A stretch of DNA of 64,000 nucleotides from positions 44,884 through 108,883 of the forward strand of contig NZ_LNGH01000053.1 of assembly GCF_011057715.1 (NCBI RefSeq). Reading direction: 5' to 3'. The position numbers were made by a program, and so were the translations under genes. This DNA comes from Marinitoga sp. 38H-ov. GTDB taxonomy: Bacteria; Thermotogota; Thermotogae; Petrotogales; Petrotogaceae. This document shows, one piece after another, positions 25,576 through 34,973 of this stretch (position 1 is the first letter of the stretch; each line of letters starts with the position of its first letter). The notes beneath the pieces were generated by a model that saw nothing but the letters and a program-made list of their open reading frames with translations, was not told the DNA's origin and did no database searches.

Positions 25576-27126
25576 ATGAGTGAATTTGTTCTTGAAATGA
25601 AGAATATTTGGAAAGTATATCCAAATGGTGTTACTGCAAATAAAGGTGTAAATTTAAGGGTGAAAAAAGGTGAAATTCACGCATTATTAGGTGAAAATGG
25701 TGCTGGGAAAAGTACTTTAATGAAAATATTATTTGGTTTTGAAAAACCTACAGAAGGTGAAATTTATTACAACGGAGAGTTAGTACATATTAATTCGCCG
25801 TATAAAGCTATAGAATTAAGGATAGGGATGGTGCATCAACATTTTATGTTAGTACCATCATTAACAGTTGTTGAAAATATTGTTCTTGGTATGGAACCAC
25901 GAAAAGGATTATCAATAGATTTAAAAAAGTCTATTGAATTTGTGGAGAAAGAAATGAATAAATATGGATTGCCAGTACCATTGAATGAAAAGGTTAAAGA
26001 TATTAGTGTTGGTATGAAACAACGGGTTGAAATAATAAAAACATTGGTTAGAGGTGCAGATTTAATTATTTTAGATGAACCAACAGCTGTATTAACCCCA
26101 CAAGAAACAGTAGAATTATTTAAGGCTTTAAAGAATTTAACTAAAGCTGGGAAAACAGTTATATTTATTACACATAAATTGAATGAGGTTAAGGAAATTG
26201 CTGATAGAATTACAGTATTAAGACGAGGGAAAACAATTGGAGAAGCTGAAGTAAAAGATATAACTGAAAAAGATATGTCAAGAATGATGGTTGGAAGAGA
26301 TGTTGATATTGAAATAGATAAAAAACCTGCAGAACCTGGAGATATTGTTTTAGAGGCTAAAAACCTTGAGTATACAAGATTTGATGGAGTTAAAATGCTT
26401 AAGGGTATAAATTTAAAATTAAGAGAAGGAGAAATACTTGGAATTGCAGGTGTTGAAGGAAATGGACAAACGGAATTAGTAGATATTATTACAGGAATGG
26501 ACAAACCAGAAAAAGGAGAAATCTTCATATTTGGAAAAAATATGATGGATGCAGATAATCCGCATGAATTTAGAAAAACCGGCATGAGTTTTATACCAGC
26601 AGATAGAATGTTATACGGCGTTTCAAAAGAAGATTCTATAGAAGAAAATTTAATTAGTGATAGATTTGAAAAAGAACCATATTCTAAAAAAGGAGTATTA
26701 AAATATAATAAAATTACAGAAAATGCAGAAAAAATGATTAAGGAATTTGATATACGTACAGATGGACCTAAGACAGCAGTAAAGATGTTATCAGGTGGAA
26801 ATATTCAAAAAGTGGTTGTTGCTAGAGAATTTACAGCTAATTCAAAAATAATAGTAGCGGATCAACCAACTAGAGGTATAGACATTGCAGCTGCAGATTT
26901 TATTAGAAGACGTCTAGTTAAAGAAAGAGATAATAATGTTGCAGTATTATTAGTATCCTCTGATTTAACAGAACTATTAGAGGTGTCAGATAGAATATTA
27001 GTTATATATCATGGGGAATTTGTTGCTCATTTTGAGGATGTTAAAAAGATTAATGAAGAAATTTTAGGTGAATATATGCTTGGAATTAAAAAAATGTCTA
27101 AAGAAGAAATGGGTGATTTAATATGA
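25576..27126 (+). CDS. Nucleoside ABC transporter ATPase with two ATP-binding domains
   Basis: 516 residues, two fused ABC domains as in RbsA/YufO. First domain: Walker A GENGAGKST (about residue 40), signature ISVGMKQRVEI, Walker B LIILDEPTAVL. Second: degenerate Walker A GVEGNGQTE, signature LSGGNIQKVVVAREF, Walker B IIVADQPTRG (Gln for Glu). Such asymmetry is normal in this family. It energises the two following permeases for uptake of the BMP-protein ligand. Its stop overlaps the next start by 4 bases (ATGA). Confidence 0.95.
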   Translation: MSEFVLEMKNIWKVYPNGVTANKGVNLRVKKGEIHALLGENGAGKSTLMKILFGFEKPTEGEIYYNGELVHINSPYKAIELRIGMVHQHFMLVPSLTVVENIVLGMEPRKGLSIDLKKSIEFVEKEMNKYGLPVPLNEKVKDISVGMKQRVEIIKTLVRGADLIILDEPTAVLTPQETVELFKALKNLTKAGKTVIFITHKLNEVKEIADRITVLRRGKTIGEAEVKDITEKDMSRMMVGRDVDIEIDKKPAEPGDIVLEAKNLEYTRFDGVKMLKGINLKLREGEILGIAGVEGNGQTELVDIITGMDKPEKGEIFIFGKNMMDADNPHEFRKTGMSFIPADRMLYGVSKEDSIEENLISDRFEKEPYSKKGVLKYNKITENAEKMIKEFDIRTDGPKTAVKMLSGGNIQKVVVAREFTANSKIIVADQPTRGIDIAAADFIRRRLVKERDNNVAVLLVSSDLTELLEVSDRILVIYHGEFVAHFEDVKKINEEILGEYMLGIKKMSKEEMGDLI

Positions 27127-28268
27127 AGAGATATGAGATATATAGAACAGCTATAGCTATAGGTATTGCATTGTTTTTAGGATATATTTTAATATTAGTT
27201 ACGGTATATCCAGAAGGTAGTATGGTTTTTGCAGAAAAAATGAAAATAGCTTTTAAAGAGGCAAATGAATCTTTTAAAACATTTTTGCTTTCACCTATTC
27301 TTAAAGAAAGAAGAGGTGAATGGATATTTAATTTAAGAGGGTTTATACAATGGATAAATGAAAGTGTTCCCATTATAATAACTGGGTTAGCAGTATCTTT
27401 GATATTTACTGCAAAACATTTTAATATTGGTGCTGAAGGTCAATTGTTTTTAGGAGCAGCAATTGCAACTGGGGCAGCAATTTATTTCCCATCAATACCA
27501 ATAATAACACCAATTGTAGTAATATTACTGGCATCTTTAGTTGGTGCTGGTTGGTCTGCTATACCTGGTTATTTGAAATCAAAATGGAATGCATCAGAAG
27601 TTGTTACCTCTTTAATGCTTAATTATGTTGCATTATATATGGGCCTATTTATAATCAAAACATTTTTAAGAGATCCTAATGCTGGACAATTAGTATCTTT
27701 GAAATTTTCTGATTCAGCAACATTATTTTTATTAAATTCAAGGTATAGATGGCATAGCGGTATTTTAATTGCATTAGCGCTTAGTTTTGCATTATGGTTT
27801 GTTATGAAAAAAACAACTTGGGGTTATAAAGTGAGATTGATAGGTAATAATAAGCATTTTGCATATTATTCTGGAATAAACACACAAAAAACATTTTTCC
27901 AAGTTCATTTATTAAGTGGGGCAATAGCGGGAACTGCTGGAATAATTGAACTATTAGGATATTATGGAAGATTTGTATGGTTATATTCACCAGGATATGG
28001 TTGGGATGGAATAATTATAGCTACACTTGCTAGAAATAATCCTATTTATGTTCCTATAGCAGCATTATTCCTTTCTTACATTAGAGTTGGTGCTAAAACC
28101 ATGGGTAGATACACGAATATTCCACCAGAAATGGTATCTATACTACAAGCAACAATTATATTATTAGTAACAGCAGAAGCATTCTTATCACAAATGAGAC
28201 AAAGAGCCATAGAAAAGGAAGCTAGAAGTACAGAGGAAGCAATAGCTGGTGGTGATGCAAATGAATAA
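27123..28268 (+). CDS. Nucleoside ABC transporter permease (YufP/NupP type)
   Basis: 381 residues, eight or more membrane spans, of the BPD_transp_2 family. Typical stretches: AKHFNIGAEGQLFLGA and WGYKVRLIGNNKHFAYYSGI, a coupling-helix region. It has a longer periplasmic N-terminal loop (residues ~30-75) than its partner, as is usual for the P subunit. Inner-membrane channel half of the nucleoside importer. Coupled by overlap to the ATPase before it and to the second permease after it. Confidence 0.93.
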   Translation: MKRYEIYRTAIAIGIALFLGYILILVTVYPEGSMVFAEKMKIAFKEANESFKTFLLSPILKERRGEWIFNLRGFIQWINESVPIIITGLAVSLIFTAKHFNIGAEGQLFLGAAIATGAAIYFPSIPIITPIVVILLASLVGAGWSAIPGYLKSKWNASEVVTSLMLNYVALYMGLFIIKTFLRDPNAGQLVSLKFSDSATLFLLNSRYRWHSGILIALALSFALWFVMKKTTWGYKVRLIGNNKHFAYYSGINTQKTFFQVHLLSGAIAGTAGIIELLGYYGRFVWLYSPGYGWDGIIIATLARNNPIYVPIAALFLSYIRVGAKTMGRYTNIPPEMVSILQATIILLVTAEAFLSQMRQRAIEKEARSTEEAIAGGDANE

Positions 28269-29184
28269 TGTATTAAGTTCTATATTATCATGGGAATTTG
28301 TGGCGGCAGGAATAAGGGTTACAACACCAATATTATTAGCAGCTTTAGGTGCTTTAGTTGCAGAATTAGCGGGAACTCCAAATATTGCTCTTGAAGGTAC
28401 AATGTTATTTTCTGCATTTGTTGGTGTAATTATTAGTGGTTTTACCCATAGTCTATGGTTATCAGTAATAGGTGCTTTAATAACTGGAATAATAATGTCA
28501 ACTATTTTAGCGTATTTCTCATTAAAATTAAAAACGGATATAATTATGGCAGCTATTGCATTAAATATTTTTGCTAGTGGTGGAACTATATATGCATTAT
28601 ATTTGCTTACAGGAGATAAAGGATCATCTGCATCGTTAAAATCATTGGTTTTACCAAGTATAGATATACCAATATTAAAAGATATACCAATATTAGGAGA
28701 TATTTTAAGTGGTCATCATATTCTAACTTATATAGCTATAATTTTAGTATTTTTAATCCAGTATATGTTATATAGAACTCCTCTTGGTTTAAGAATTAGA
28801 TCTGTAGGCGAATCTCCAGATGCTGCTCGTTCAGTAGGTATTTCTGTATTTAAAACACAATATACAGCTTTAATAATTAGTGGGATGCTTGCAAGTTTGG
28901 GTGGAATATTCTTATCAATGGGATACGTCGAGTGGTTTGCAAGAGATATGACATCAGGTAGAGGGTTTATTGCATTGGCAGCCCAAGCATTAGGCGGTAC
29001 GTCCGCATATGGTGTAGCACTGGGATCATTATTATTTGGATTTTCAGAAGCATTATCGTTTTCTTTACAATTCTTAAATATCCCATATGAAGTTACGCAA
29101 TCTATGCCGTTTATAATTACAGTAGGTGCCTTAGCCTTTTATGCTTGGAATAAGGCTAAGAATAAGAAAAATAGGGATATTTAG
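28261..29184 (+). CDS. Nucleoside ABC transporter permease (YufQ/NupQ type)
   Basis: 307 residues from ATG at 28261, chosen because GGTGGTGAT ends four bases upstream; it overlaps the preceding gene by 8 bases. Hydrophobic throughout, BPD_transp_2 family: AGTPNIALEGTMLFSAFVG, coupling region GLRIRSVGESPDAARSVGI and GFIALAAQALGG. Completes the four-gene BMP-type nucleoside importer. bioY follows 10 bases after its stop. Confidence 0.93.
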   Translation: MNNVLSSILSWEFVAAGIRVTTPILLAALGALVAELAGTPNIALEGTMLFSAFVGVIISGFTHSLWLSVIGALITGIIMSTILAYFSLKLKTDIIMAAIALNIFASGGTIYALYLLTGDKGSSASLKSLVLPSIDIPILKDIPILGDILSGHHILTYIAIILVFLIQYMLYRTPLGLRIRSVGESPDAARSVGISVFKTQYTALIISGMLASLGGIFLSMGYVEWFARDMTSGRGFIALAAQALGGTSAYGVALGSLLFGFSEALSFSLQFLNIPYEVTQSMPFIITVGALAFYAWNKAKNKKNRDI

Positions 29185-29194
29185 GAGGGAAAGT

Positions 29195-29698
29195 ATGAAA
29201 AACAAGGTATCTTTATTAGGGTTATTTACAGCTTTTTTAATTGTTACATCATGGATTAAAATTCCAACACCTTTTGGAGTACCTTTTACTCTTCAAGTTT
29301 TCGGAGTTATATTGACGATATATTTCCTAAAAAAAGATGCTTGGAAGGCTATATTAATTTATGTATTATTAGGAGCTTTGGGATTGCCTGTTTTTGCAGG
29401 ATTTTCCGGAGGTATTTCTGTAATTTTTGGTCCAACTGGAGGATATATAATAGGATTTTTATTAGCTACATTAGTTGCATTTTTGCCTTTTGAAAATATT
29501 ATTAATGGATTTTTGGCTATTTTAATTATATATATATTTGGTGTTTCGGGATTAATGATTAATCTTGATCTATCTTTAATAAAAGCAATTAAAATAGGAT
29601 TTTTACCATTTGTACTATTTGATTCATTAAAAGTAATACTTGGATATTATACATATAAACTTACCCAAAAATATGAGTTTAATATACTAAAAAACTAG
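29195..29698 (+). CDS. bioY: Biotin transporter BioY (ECF S-component)
   Basis: 167 residues from ATG at 29195 with AGGAGGGA upstream; an extended frame into the previous gene has no ribosome binding site. Six membrane spans; the BioY signature (VPFTLQVFGVIL and GPTGGYIIGFLLATL) is clear. It binds biotin and works with an ECF module. The ecfT about 12 kb away in this window may supply the T subunit; the EcfA ATPases are not seen here. It rides at the end of the nucleoside operon and no biotin genes are nearby. Confidence 0.93.
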   Translation: MKNKVSLLGLFTAFLIVTSWIKIPTPFGVPFTLQVFGVILTIYFLKKDAWKAILIYVLLGALGLPVFAGFSGGISVIFGPTGGYIIGFLLATLVAFLPFENIINGFLAILIIYIFGVSGLMINLDLSLIKAIKIGFLPFVLFDSLKVILGYYTYKLTQKYEFNILKN

Positions 29699-29725
29699 GT
29701 CTGCAAATACAGGCCTAGTTTTTTT
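29693..29725 (+). terminator. Rho-independent terminator after bioY
   Basis: AACTAGGTCTG / CAGGCCTAGTT (11 bp, one T-G pair) with a CAAATA loop, then seven T. It begins within the bioY stop region. Confidence 0.9.
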
Positions 29726-29740
29726 AGTATATTGAGTTAT

Positions 29741-29766
29741 AAAAAAGGAGGTGCTTAAAGCACCTC
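29741..29766 (-). terminator. Rho-independent terminator of the thiamine operon
   Basis: On the minus strand GAGGTGCT-TTA-AGCACCTC followed by C and six T (complement of 29741-29746). It overlaps the stop codon of thiF. Confidence 0.88.
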
Positions 29767-30643
29767 AAATAAAAAATCCTCTTCCTGTATAAAAATCCAT
29801 ATGTATTATGGATTTATTTATGTTTACGGCATATGCTTGTAAAATTCCTGTTAAAGCAACTATTGGCGGAGTGATACCATTAATAGTATTTGAATAATTA
29901 TTTCTTAAAATATATTTTTCTAAATCAAAATTTTTAAATATAATACCAGTTTGGCCTTCAACACCAGCATTGATAACGTTTTTTCCTTTTCTTAAAGCAT
30001 AATCTGTTATTAAATATCTACTATCAATATCATCTACACAAATAAAAATATTATCGTAATCATCTAAAATATCAATATTTTTTTCATCTATTTTAGTAAC
30101 TATGCTTTTTATGCAATATCTTAATTTTTTTTCTAAAGTCTTAGATTTATATTTTCCAATATCATTTTTATTAAATAAAAACTGTCTTGCTAAGTTAGTA
30201 TGGTCTACAATATCATCATCAATTACAATAAAAGATACTTTATTTTTATTAAGAACATACGAAACAGGATTACCTAAACCTCCAGCTCCAACAACAGCAC
30301 ATTTTTTTATTTTTATTTTTTTATTTAAAGGAATAGGTATTTTTATTGAATTTACTCCAAATAGATATTCTGAAATAACTAATTGAGCAATTAATGCTCC
30401 TGCTAAATCTTCAGGTATATTTTGTTCTCCTTGAAAATTATCAACTAATTTAATGTTTTTATATAATTTAATATCTTTTATTTTCCCGTTTTTATTAATA
30501 TTTACGCCACAATTTTTTAAAATTTTATTTGCTAAAGGGTTTTTGGTATATACAGTATAATTAATTAATTTTTTTGTATTTTCTAAACCAATACATTTTA
30601 TTTGTCGATCAAAAAAAATAGTATCAATCAGATAAAACCACAT
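29765..30643 (-). CDS. thiF: ThiF-like E1 adenylyltransferase
   Basis: 292 residues. Expected role: adenylate the C-terminal glycine of ThiS so that sulfur can be added for the thiazole ring. The nucleotide-binding GAGGLGNPVSYVL (about residues 118-130) and the DHTNLARQFLF motif with the catalytic Arg are present, followed by the D-rich IFICVDDIDSRY. The first ~110 residues precede the Rossmann motif and are unlike standard ThiF, which normally begins close to it. No clear CxxC zinc pair is visible. It overlaps thiDN by 20 bases. Role is by family and operon position. Confidence 0.85.
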   Translation of the reverse strand: MWFYLIDTIFFDRQIKCIGLENTKKLINYTVYTKNPLANKILKNCGVNINKNGKIKDIKLYKNIKLVDNFQGEQNIPEDLAGALIAQLVISEYLFGVNSIKIPIPLNKKIKIKKCAVVGAGGLGNPVSYVLNKNKVSFIVIDDDIVDHTNLARQFLFNKNDIGKYKSKTLEKKLRYCIKSIVTKIDEKNIDILDDYDNIFICVDDIDSRYLITDYALRKGKNVINAGVEGQTGIIFKNFDLEKYILRNNYSNTINGITPPIVALTGILQAYAVNINKSIIHMDFYTGRGFFI

Positions 30644-31811
30644 CCTTTACTTTTTCTATAACTTCTTGAGGATTTCTTCCAAAAACTCTTATCATAGCTT
30701 CTTTTCCATAAAAGCCATCATCCCATACAAAATCTATAGGTTCTTTTGTAATATCATATATATTTGATAATCCATAAGGGATGGAATGGCCTTCTTTGGT
30801 TTGAATTTCAACAGGTTCTTGATTTCTATCTAAATAAAATGTTTTGTAACCTTTTTCTTTTGCTTTTTCTATATATTTTTTTTCATATTTTATATTCATT
30901 GCAGATCTTATCCAGGGAAAATATTTCATTGTAGCGATAACAGCTCTAGCCATATGGCTTTTACCAAAAAAACCAGGTTCATGTATAAAATTTACTTCAT
31001 CGCCTAATTTATGTATTCTTCCTGGGAATTTTCCTACTTCAAATTCATTTTGTGCATTTGGTAAAGCAAAAACAATATTTTGTCCAACTTCAGGAATGGT
31101 ATATTTCCCTAATTCTATAATTTTATTTTTTACATGCCATAATTCCTCTAATATATAACTCTTATGAAAATTATATGCTAAAGTTTCAGTTTCTAAATGT
31201 TCTTTGGATATATTAACTAAATTATCCATATAATATAATGAAGATTTTATAGATTCTTCAACAGTGTAATTCATGTAAATATGAGCAGAAATTAATGATG
31301 AAAATACGCATCCAGTACCATGTATATCTTTATCATACTTTTTAGAATAAAATTTATTGTTATTATATAAAACTTCAATATTATCTAAATTTTTATGACC
31401 ACCAGTAATAATTACATTTTTTTCTATTTTTGTTAATTCATATTCTTTTGAATTCATTATTACTAAATCTGCATATTTAGCTCCTTCAATTACTTCTTCA
31501 GGAGATATCGCTTCATAGCCAGATGATGTTTTTATTACAGGGTTCCAGATTATTTTTGCATTATTATATTTATTTCTTAATAATTTAAGTTGTTTTGCAT
31601 TTGCCATTCCAACTTTAATTGTTGAAAAATTATCAAATAATTTAAATTCTTCAAAGTTATCTCTAAATTCTATGTTTTTACAAATATTTTCATTTTGAAT
31701 AGTATAAGCGGAAATTATAGCTTTAGGATTTATTTTAAATAGTTTCATTATAGTAATATCTTGTAATATACCAGCACCACCAGATGGATCAAATCCTGAA
31801 AATATTAACAT
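30624..31811 (-). CDS. thiDN: Bifunctional HMP/HMP-P kinase and ThiN-type thiamine-phosphate synthase
   Basis: 395 residues, two domains. Residues 1-215 are ThiD, a ribokinase-fold kinase of the pyrimidine: start LIFSGFDPSGGAGILQDI, catalytic HGTGCVFSS. Residues ~225-395 are ThiN, which joins the pyrimidine and thiazole phosphates: GFFGKSHMARAVIATMKYF, PWIRSAMNIKY. ThiDN fusions are known from archaea and some deep-branching bacteria and replace ThiE; no thiE is seen in the operon. It follows thiC by 11 bases and overlaps thiF. Confidence 0.95.
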   Translation of the reverse strand: MLIFSGFDPSGGAGILQDITIMKLFKINPKAIISAYTIQNENICKNIEFRDNFEEFKLFDNFSTIKVGMANAKQLKLLRNKYNNAKIIWNPVIKTSSGYEAISPEEVIEGAKYADLVIMNSKEYELTKIEKNVIITGGHKNLDNIEVLYNNNKFYSKKYDKDIHGTGCVFSSLISAHIYMNYTVEESIKSSLYYMDNLVNISKEHLETETLAYNFHKSYILEELWHVKNKIIELGKYTIPEVGQNIVFALPNAQNEFEVGKFPGRIHKLGDEVNFIHEPGFFGKSHMARAVIATMKYFPWIRSAMNIKYEKKYIEKAKEKGYKTFYLDRNQEPVEIQTKEGHSIPYGLSNIYDITKEPIDFVWDDGFYGKEAMIRVFGRNPQEVIEKVKDVVLSD

Positions 31812-31822
31812 TGTTATTCCCC

Positions 31823-33124
31823 CTATTCAATAAATAGAATTTCGGATTTTTCTAAATACTCTTCTGTTATTCTTAAAGCACATAATTGACCACACATTGA
31901 ACACATATTTGATTCTGCACCTTTTCTTTCATTGTAATATTTTTTTGCTTTTTCTCCATCTAATGCCAATTTAAATTGATTATCCCAGTTAAATTCTTTT
32001 CTTGATTTGCTCATTTCATTGTCAATTTCCATATGAATTCTATTTTTAGCTATATCTGCTGAATGAGCAGCTATTTTTGTCGCTATTAATCCTTCTTTTA
32101 TATCTTCTAAAGTAGGAAGTCTTAAATGTTCAGCAGGAGTTACTGCACATAAAAAGTCAGCTCCTTTAGAAGCAGCAATAGCGCCACCAATTGAAGAAGT
32201 TATATGATCATATCCAGGAGCTATATCAGTTACTATTGGTCCCAAAACGTAAAAAGGTGCGCCATCACATACTTTTTTTTGCAATATTACATTAGCTTCT
32301 ATTTCATCTATAGGCATATGCCCGGGACCTTCAACCATAACTTGAACGCCATGATTTCTTGCTCTTTTTACTAATTCTCCTAATCTCAACAATTCTTCGA
32401 ATTGTAAATCATCAGTAGCATCGTGCAAAGAACCTGGTCTCATTCCATCTCCAAGACTTATTGTAATATCGTATTCTTTACATATGTCTAATATTTCATC
32501 ATAGAATTCATAGAATGGATTTTCTCGATGATTTTTTATCATCCACCCAACTATAATAGATCCACCTCTGGAAACTATTTTTGTTAATCTATTAGAATTT
32601 CTTAATTTTTCAATAGTGGTTTTAGTAATACCTGCATGTATTGTCATGAAATCGACACCGTCTTCTGCATGATCTTTTACCATTTGAAGAAAATCACCAA
32701 CTTCAAAATCTATAACTCTTTTTTGTTTTTGTATAGCTTTTGTGGCTGCGTCATATACAGGTACAGTACCTACCATAATATTGGAATTTTTCACAATTTC
32801 CCTTCTTATATAACTTAAATCTCCCCAAGTGGATAAATCCATTATAGAATCAGCGCCATATTTTTCTGAAATTTTTAATTTTTCTATTTCTTCTTCTAAA
32901 GTGCTATATCCTTGAGATGTTCCAAGGTTTATATTTACTTTTGTTTTTAATCCTTCACCTATAGCTCTAATATTTTTAAAATTATGCTTTTTATTTTTAG
33001 GTAGGACAACCTTACCTTTTGCAATTTTTCCCATTAATATTTCAGGCGATATATTTTCATATTTTGCAGCGATTTTCATTTCATCTGTAATAATTCCTTT
33101 TTTTGCATATTCCAATTGTGTCAT
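31823..33124 (-). CDS. thiC: Phosphomethylpyrimidine synthase
   Basis: Radical SAM enzyme turning aminoimidazole ribotide into HMP phosphate. 433 residues, the short anaerobe type lacking the long N-terminal extension. Core motifs: NLGTSQGYSTLEEE, ADSIMDLSTWGD, SRGGSIIVGWM and VMVEGPGHMP. The Fe-S cysteines lie at the C-terminus in NMCSMCGQLCALR (spacing CX2CX3C). ATG with GGAGGAAAT upstream. Fourth gene of the thiamine operon. Confidence 0.97.
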   Translation of the reverse strand: MTQLEYAKKGIITDEMKIAAKYENISPEILMGKIAKGKVVLPKNKKHNFKNIRAIGEGLKTKVNINLGTSQGYSTLEEEIEKLKISEKYGADSIMDLSTWGDLSYIRREIVKNSNIMVGTVPVYDAATKAIQKQKRVIDFEVGDFLQMVKDHAEDGVDFMTIHAGITKTTIEKLRNSNRLTKIVSRGGSIIVGWMIKNHRENPFYEFYDEILDICKEYDITISLGDGMRPGSLHDATDDLQFEELLRLGELVKRARNHGVQVMVEGPGHMPIDEIEANVILQKKVCDGAPFYVLGPIVTDIAPGYDHITSSIGGAIAASKGADFLCAVTPAEHLRLPTLEDIKEGLIATKIAAHSADIAKNRIHMEIDNEMSKSRKEFNWDNQFKLALDGEKAKKYYNERKGAESNMCSMCGQLCALRITEEYLEKSEILFIE

Positions 33125-33136
33125 ATTATTTCCTCC

Positions 33137-34204
33137 TTAAAACCAATTTACAGTAGTAGGATAATATCCTCTTTTTTTAATGTAGTCAAAAAACTCTTCG
33201 AAAGTTCTATTATCATCTGTTTCAAATTGTTTTGTTGAATTTTTATATAATGTATAACCACCAACATTTGTAGCGGATGCCACAGACATCTTTGTTGCAA
33301 AGCCAAGCACAGCATTTCTAAACTCTTTATTTTCTCTAGTTGATATATTGATATGTATCCTTGGAAAAATTAACTTTAGAGCTAAAATATAATGAATTAA
33401 ACGCTTGTCTTTAATTGTGAAAAATTCATTTTTTACATTATATGCGTTTTTAATTCTTGGAAATGATATAGAATATTCCACTTCTGGATATTCTTTTAAT
33501 AAGTAATTCATATGATGAGCAAGCATTATTATTTCATAATCAGGATTGCTTAAACCTAATAATGCGCCAATATTTATTTCTCTAACACCAGCTTTTATAG
33601 CATACTCTATAGTCTCAAGCCTTTTATAATAATCGCTTTTAGGTCCAAATAAATGATATTTTTTATAATTTTCTTTATCATATGTTTCTTGATATAATGT
33701 GACTCCAATTAAACCAGAATTTATTAATATTTCATATTCTTTTTGACTTAATGAGTATGTTTCTATTGATATTTCTTTAAAATATTTTTTAGCCATTATT
33801 ATGGTATAATTTAAATACTCAAAATCGCTATTAATTGGATCTTCGCCAGTTAAAATTAATATATGATCAATGCCTGTATTTTTTAAATAGATAAGTTCTT
33901 TTTCTATTTCATCATAATTTAGTTTTCTTCTATCGATTTTATTTAAAGCCTTAAAACCACAGTATTTGCAACCATTTATACAATAATTAGATATATATAA
34001 TGGGGCATATAGAAAAATATTATTTCCAAAATATTTCTTATTATTCTTTATTACTTTCTTCGCCATTGTTCGAAGATCTGAATTTTCTAATAATCCAAAG
34101 ATATCATTTATGAGGAAAAACTCTTTATTTAAATTCACACTGTGTTTATTCTTAATTTCATTTTTTATGTATTTTGAAATGTTATCAACATACTTTGAGA
34201 ACAT
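33137..34204 (-). CDS. thiH: 2-iminoacetate synthase (tyrosine lyase)
   Basis: Radical SAM enzyme that cleaves tyrosine to dehydroglycine for the thiazole ring, the anaerobic alternative to glycine oxidase ThiO. 355 residues. The CX3CX2C cluster is in NYCINGCKYCGF (about residues 75-86). Later motifs (ILILTGEDP, SIETYSLSQKEYE, GVTLYQETYD, VGGYTLY) are typical of ThiH. Its presence fits an anaerobic organism. It starts one base after the thiG stop. Confidence 0.95.
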   Translation of the reverse strand: MFSKYVDNISKYIKNEIKNKHSVNLNKEFFLINDIFGLLENSDLRTMAKKVIKNNKKYFGNNIFLYAPLYISNYCINGCKYCGFKALNKIDRRKLNYDEIEKELIYLKNTGIDHILILTGEDPINSDFEYLNYTIIMAKKYFKEISIETYSLSQKEYEILINSGLIGVTLYQETYDKENYKKYHLFGPKSDYYKRLETIEYAIKAGVREINIGALLGLSNPDYEIIMLAHHMNYLLKEYPEVEYSISFPRIKNAYNVKNEFFTIKDKRLIHYILALKLIFPRIHINISTRENKEFRNAVLGFATKMSVASATNVGGYTLYKNSTKQFETDDNRTFEEFFDYIKKRGYYPTTVNWF

Positions 34205-34205
34205 T

Positions 34206-34973
34206 TTAATCTCTTCCTATATAGTCGAACAATGGCGAAGATGCTTCTGCAAAATCATTTTCTTCTGGAATACCTGATAAATATGCTAAATGTCCAGCTT
34301 GTGCTGCTAATGAGAAAGCCTTTACCATTTTAATGGGATCATCGGCTATAGAAACTGCAGTATTTGCTAAAACTGCATGGCATCCAATTTCCATTGCTTC
34401 GGAAACGTGAGAAGGTTTTCCTATACCAGCATCTATTATTATTTTTGCATCAAATTCATTTAATAATATTTTCACTAATTCTTTAGTTGTAAAACCTTTA
34501 TTTGTACCTATAGGGGCGCCTAATGGCATTAGTACTTCTGCTCCATTTTCTATCATTTTTCTTGCATCATATATATCTGGGTACATATATGGAAATACCT
34601 TAAATCCGTTATCTGTAAGTAATTTACATGCTTTAATTGTTTCTTGGTTATCAGGCATTAAGTATTTTGTATCATTTATTATTTCTATTTTTACCCAATC
34701 TGTTTTCATAAGTTCTTTTCCTGCTTTAGCAATCAATAATGCTTCTTCAGCATTTCTTGCACCCGAAGTATTCACCATAATTTTTTTTACATTGATATAA
34801 TCTAAAATACTTTCATTCATATTACTATATGAAGCTCTACGCATAGCAACAGTAACAACTTCTATTTTTGCTTCTTCTATGGCTTTTTTCATAACATTGT
34901 AATCTCGAAATTTTCCTGTTCCCATGAAAAAAAGATTGTTGATTTCTTCACCATAAAAATTAATATCAACCAC
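34206..34973 (-). CDS. thiG: Thiazole synthase
   Basis: TIM-barrel enzyme that builds the thiazole phosphate from DXP, dehydroglycine and ThiS-thiocarboxylate. 255 residues: FMGTGKFRDYNVM, VNTSGARNAEEALLIAK, PLGAPIGTNKGF, IDAGIGKPSHVSEAMEIG, NTAVSIADDP. The Schiff-base lysine is in WVKIEII. The start is uncertain: GTG at 34973 is embedded in the ribosome binding site GGGAGGTG, while an in-frame ATT at 34964 stands at ideal spacing. Overlaps thiS by 8 bases. Confidence 0.95.
   Translation of the reverse strand: MVDINFYGEEINNLFFMGTGKFRDYNVMKKAIEEAKIEVVTVAMRRASYSNMNESILDYINVKKIMVNTSGARNAEEALLIAKAGKELMKTDWVKIEIINDTKYLMPDNQETIKACKLLTDNGFKVFPYMYPDIYDARKMIENGAEVLMPLGAPIGTNKGFTTKELVKILLNEFDAKIIIDAGIGKPSHVSEAMEIGCHAVLANTAVSIADDPIKMVKAFSLAAQAGHLAYLSGIPEENDFAEASSPLFDYIGRD

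Noticed and set aside
25836..26585. 249-codon open frame antisense to the nucleoside transporter ATPase
   Set aside because: Serine- and proline-rich shadow of a well-conserved ABC ATPase, with no ribosome binding site.
30643..30660. Separate promoter before thiF
   Set aside because: thiF overlaps thiDN by 20 bases and no -10/-35 pair is visible; co-transcription is simpler.
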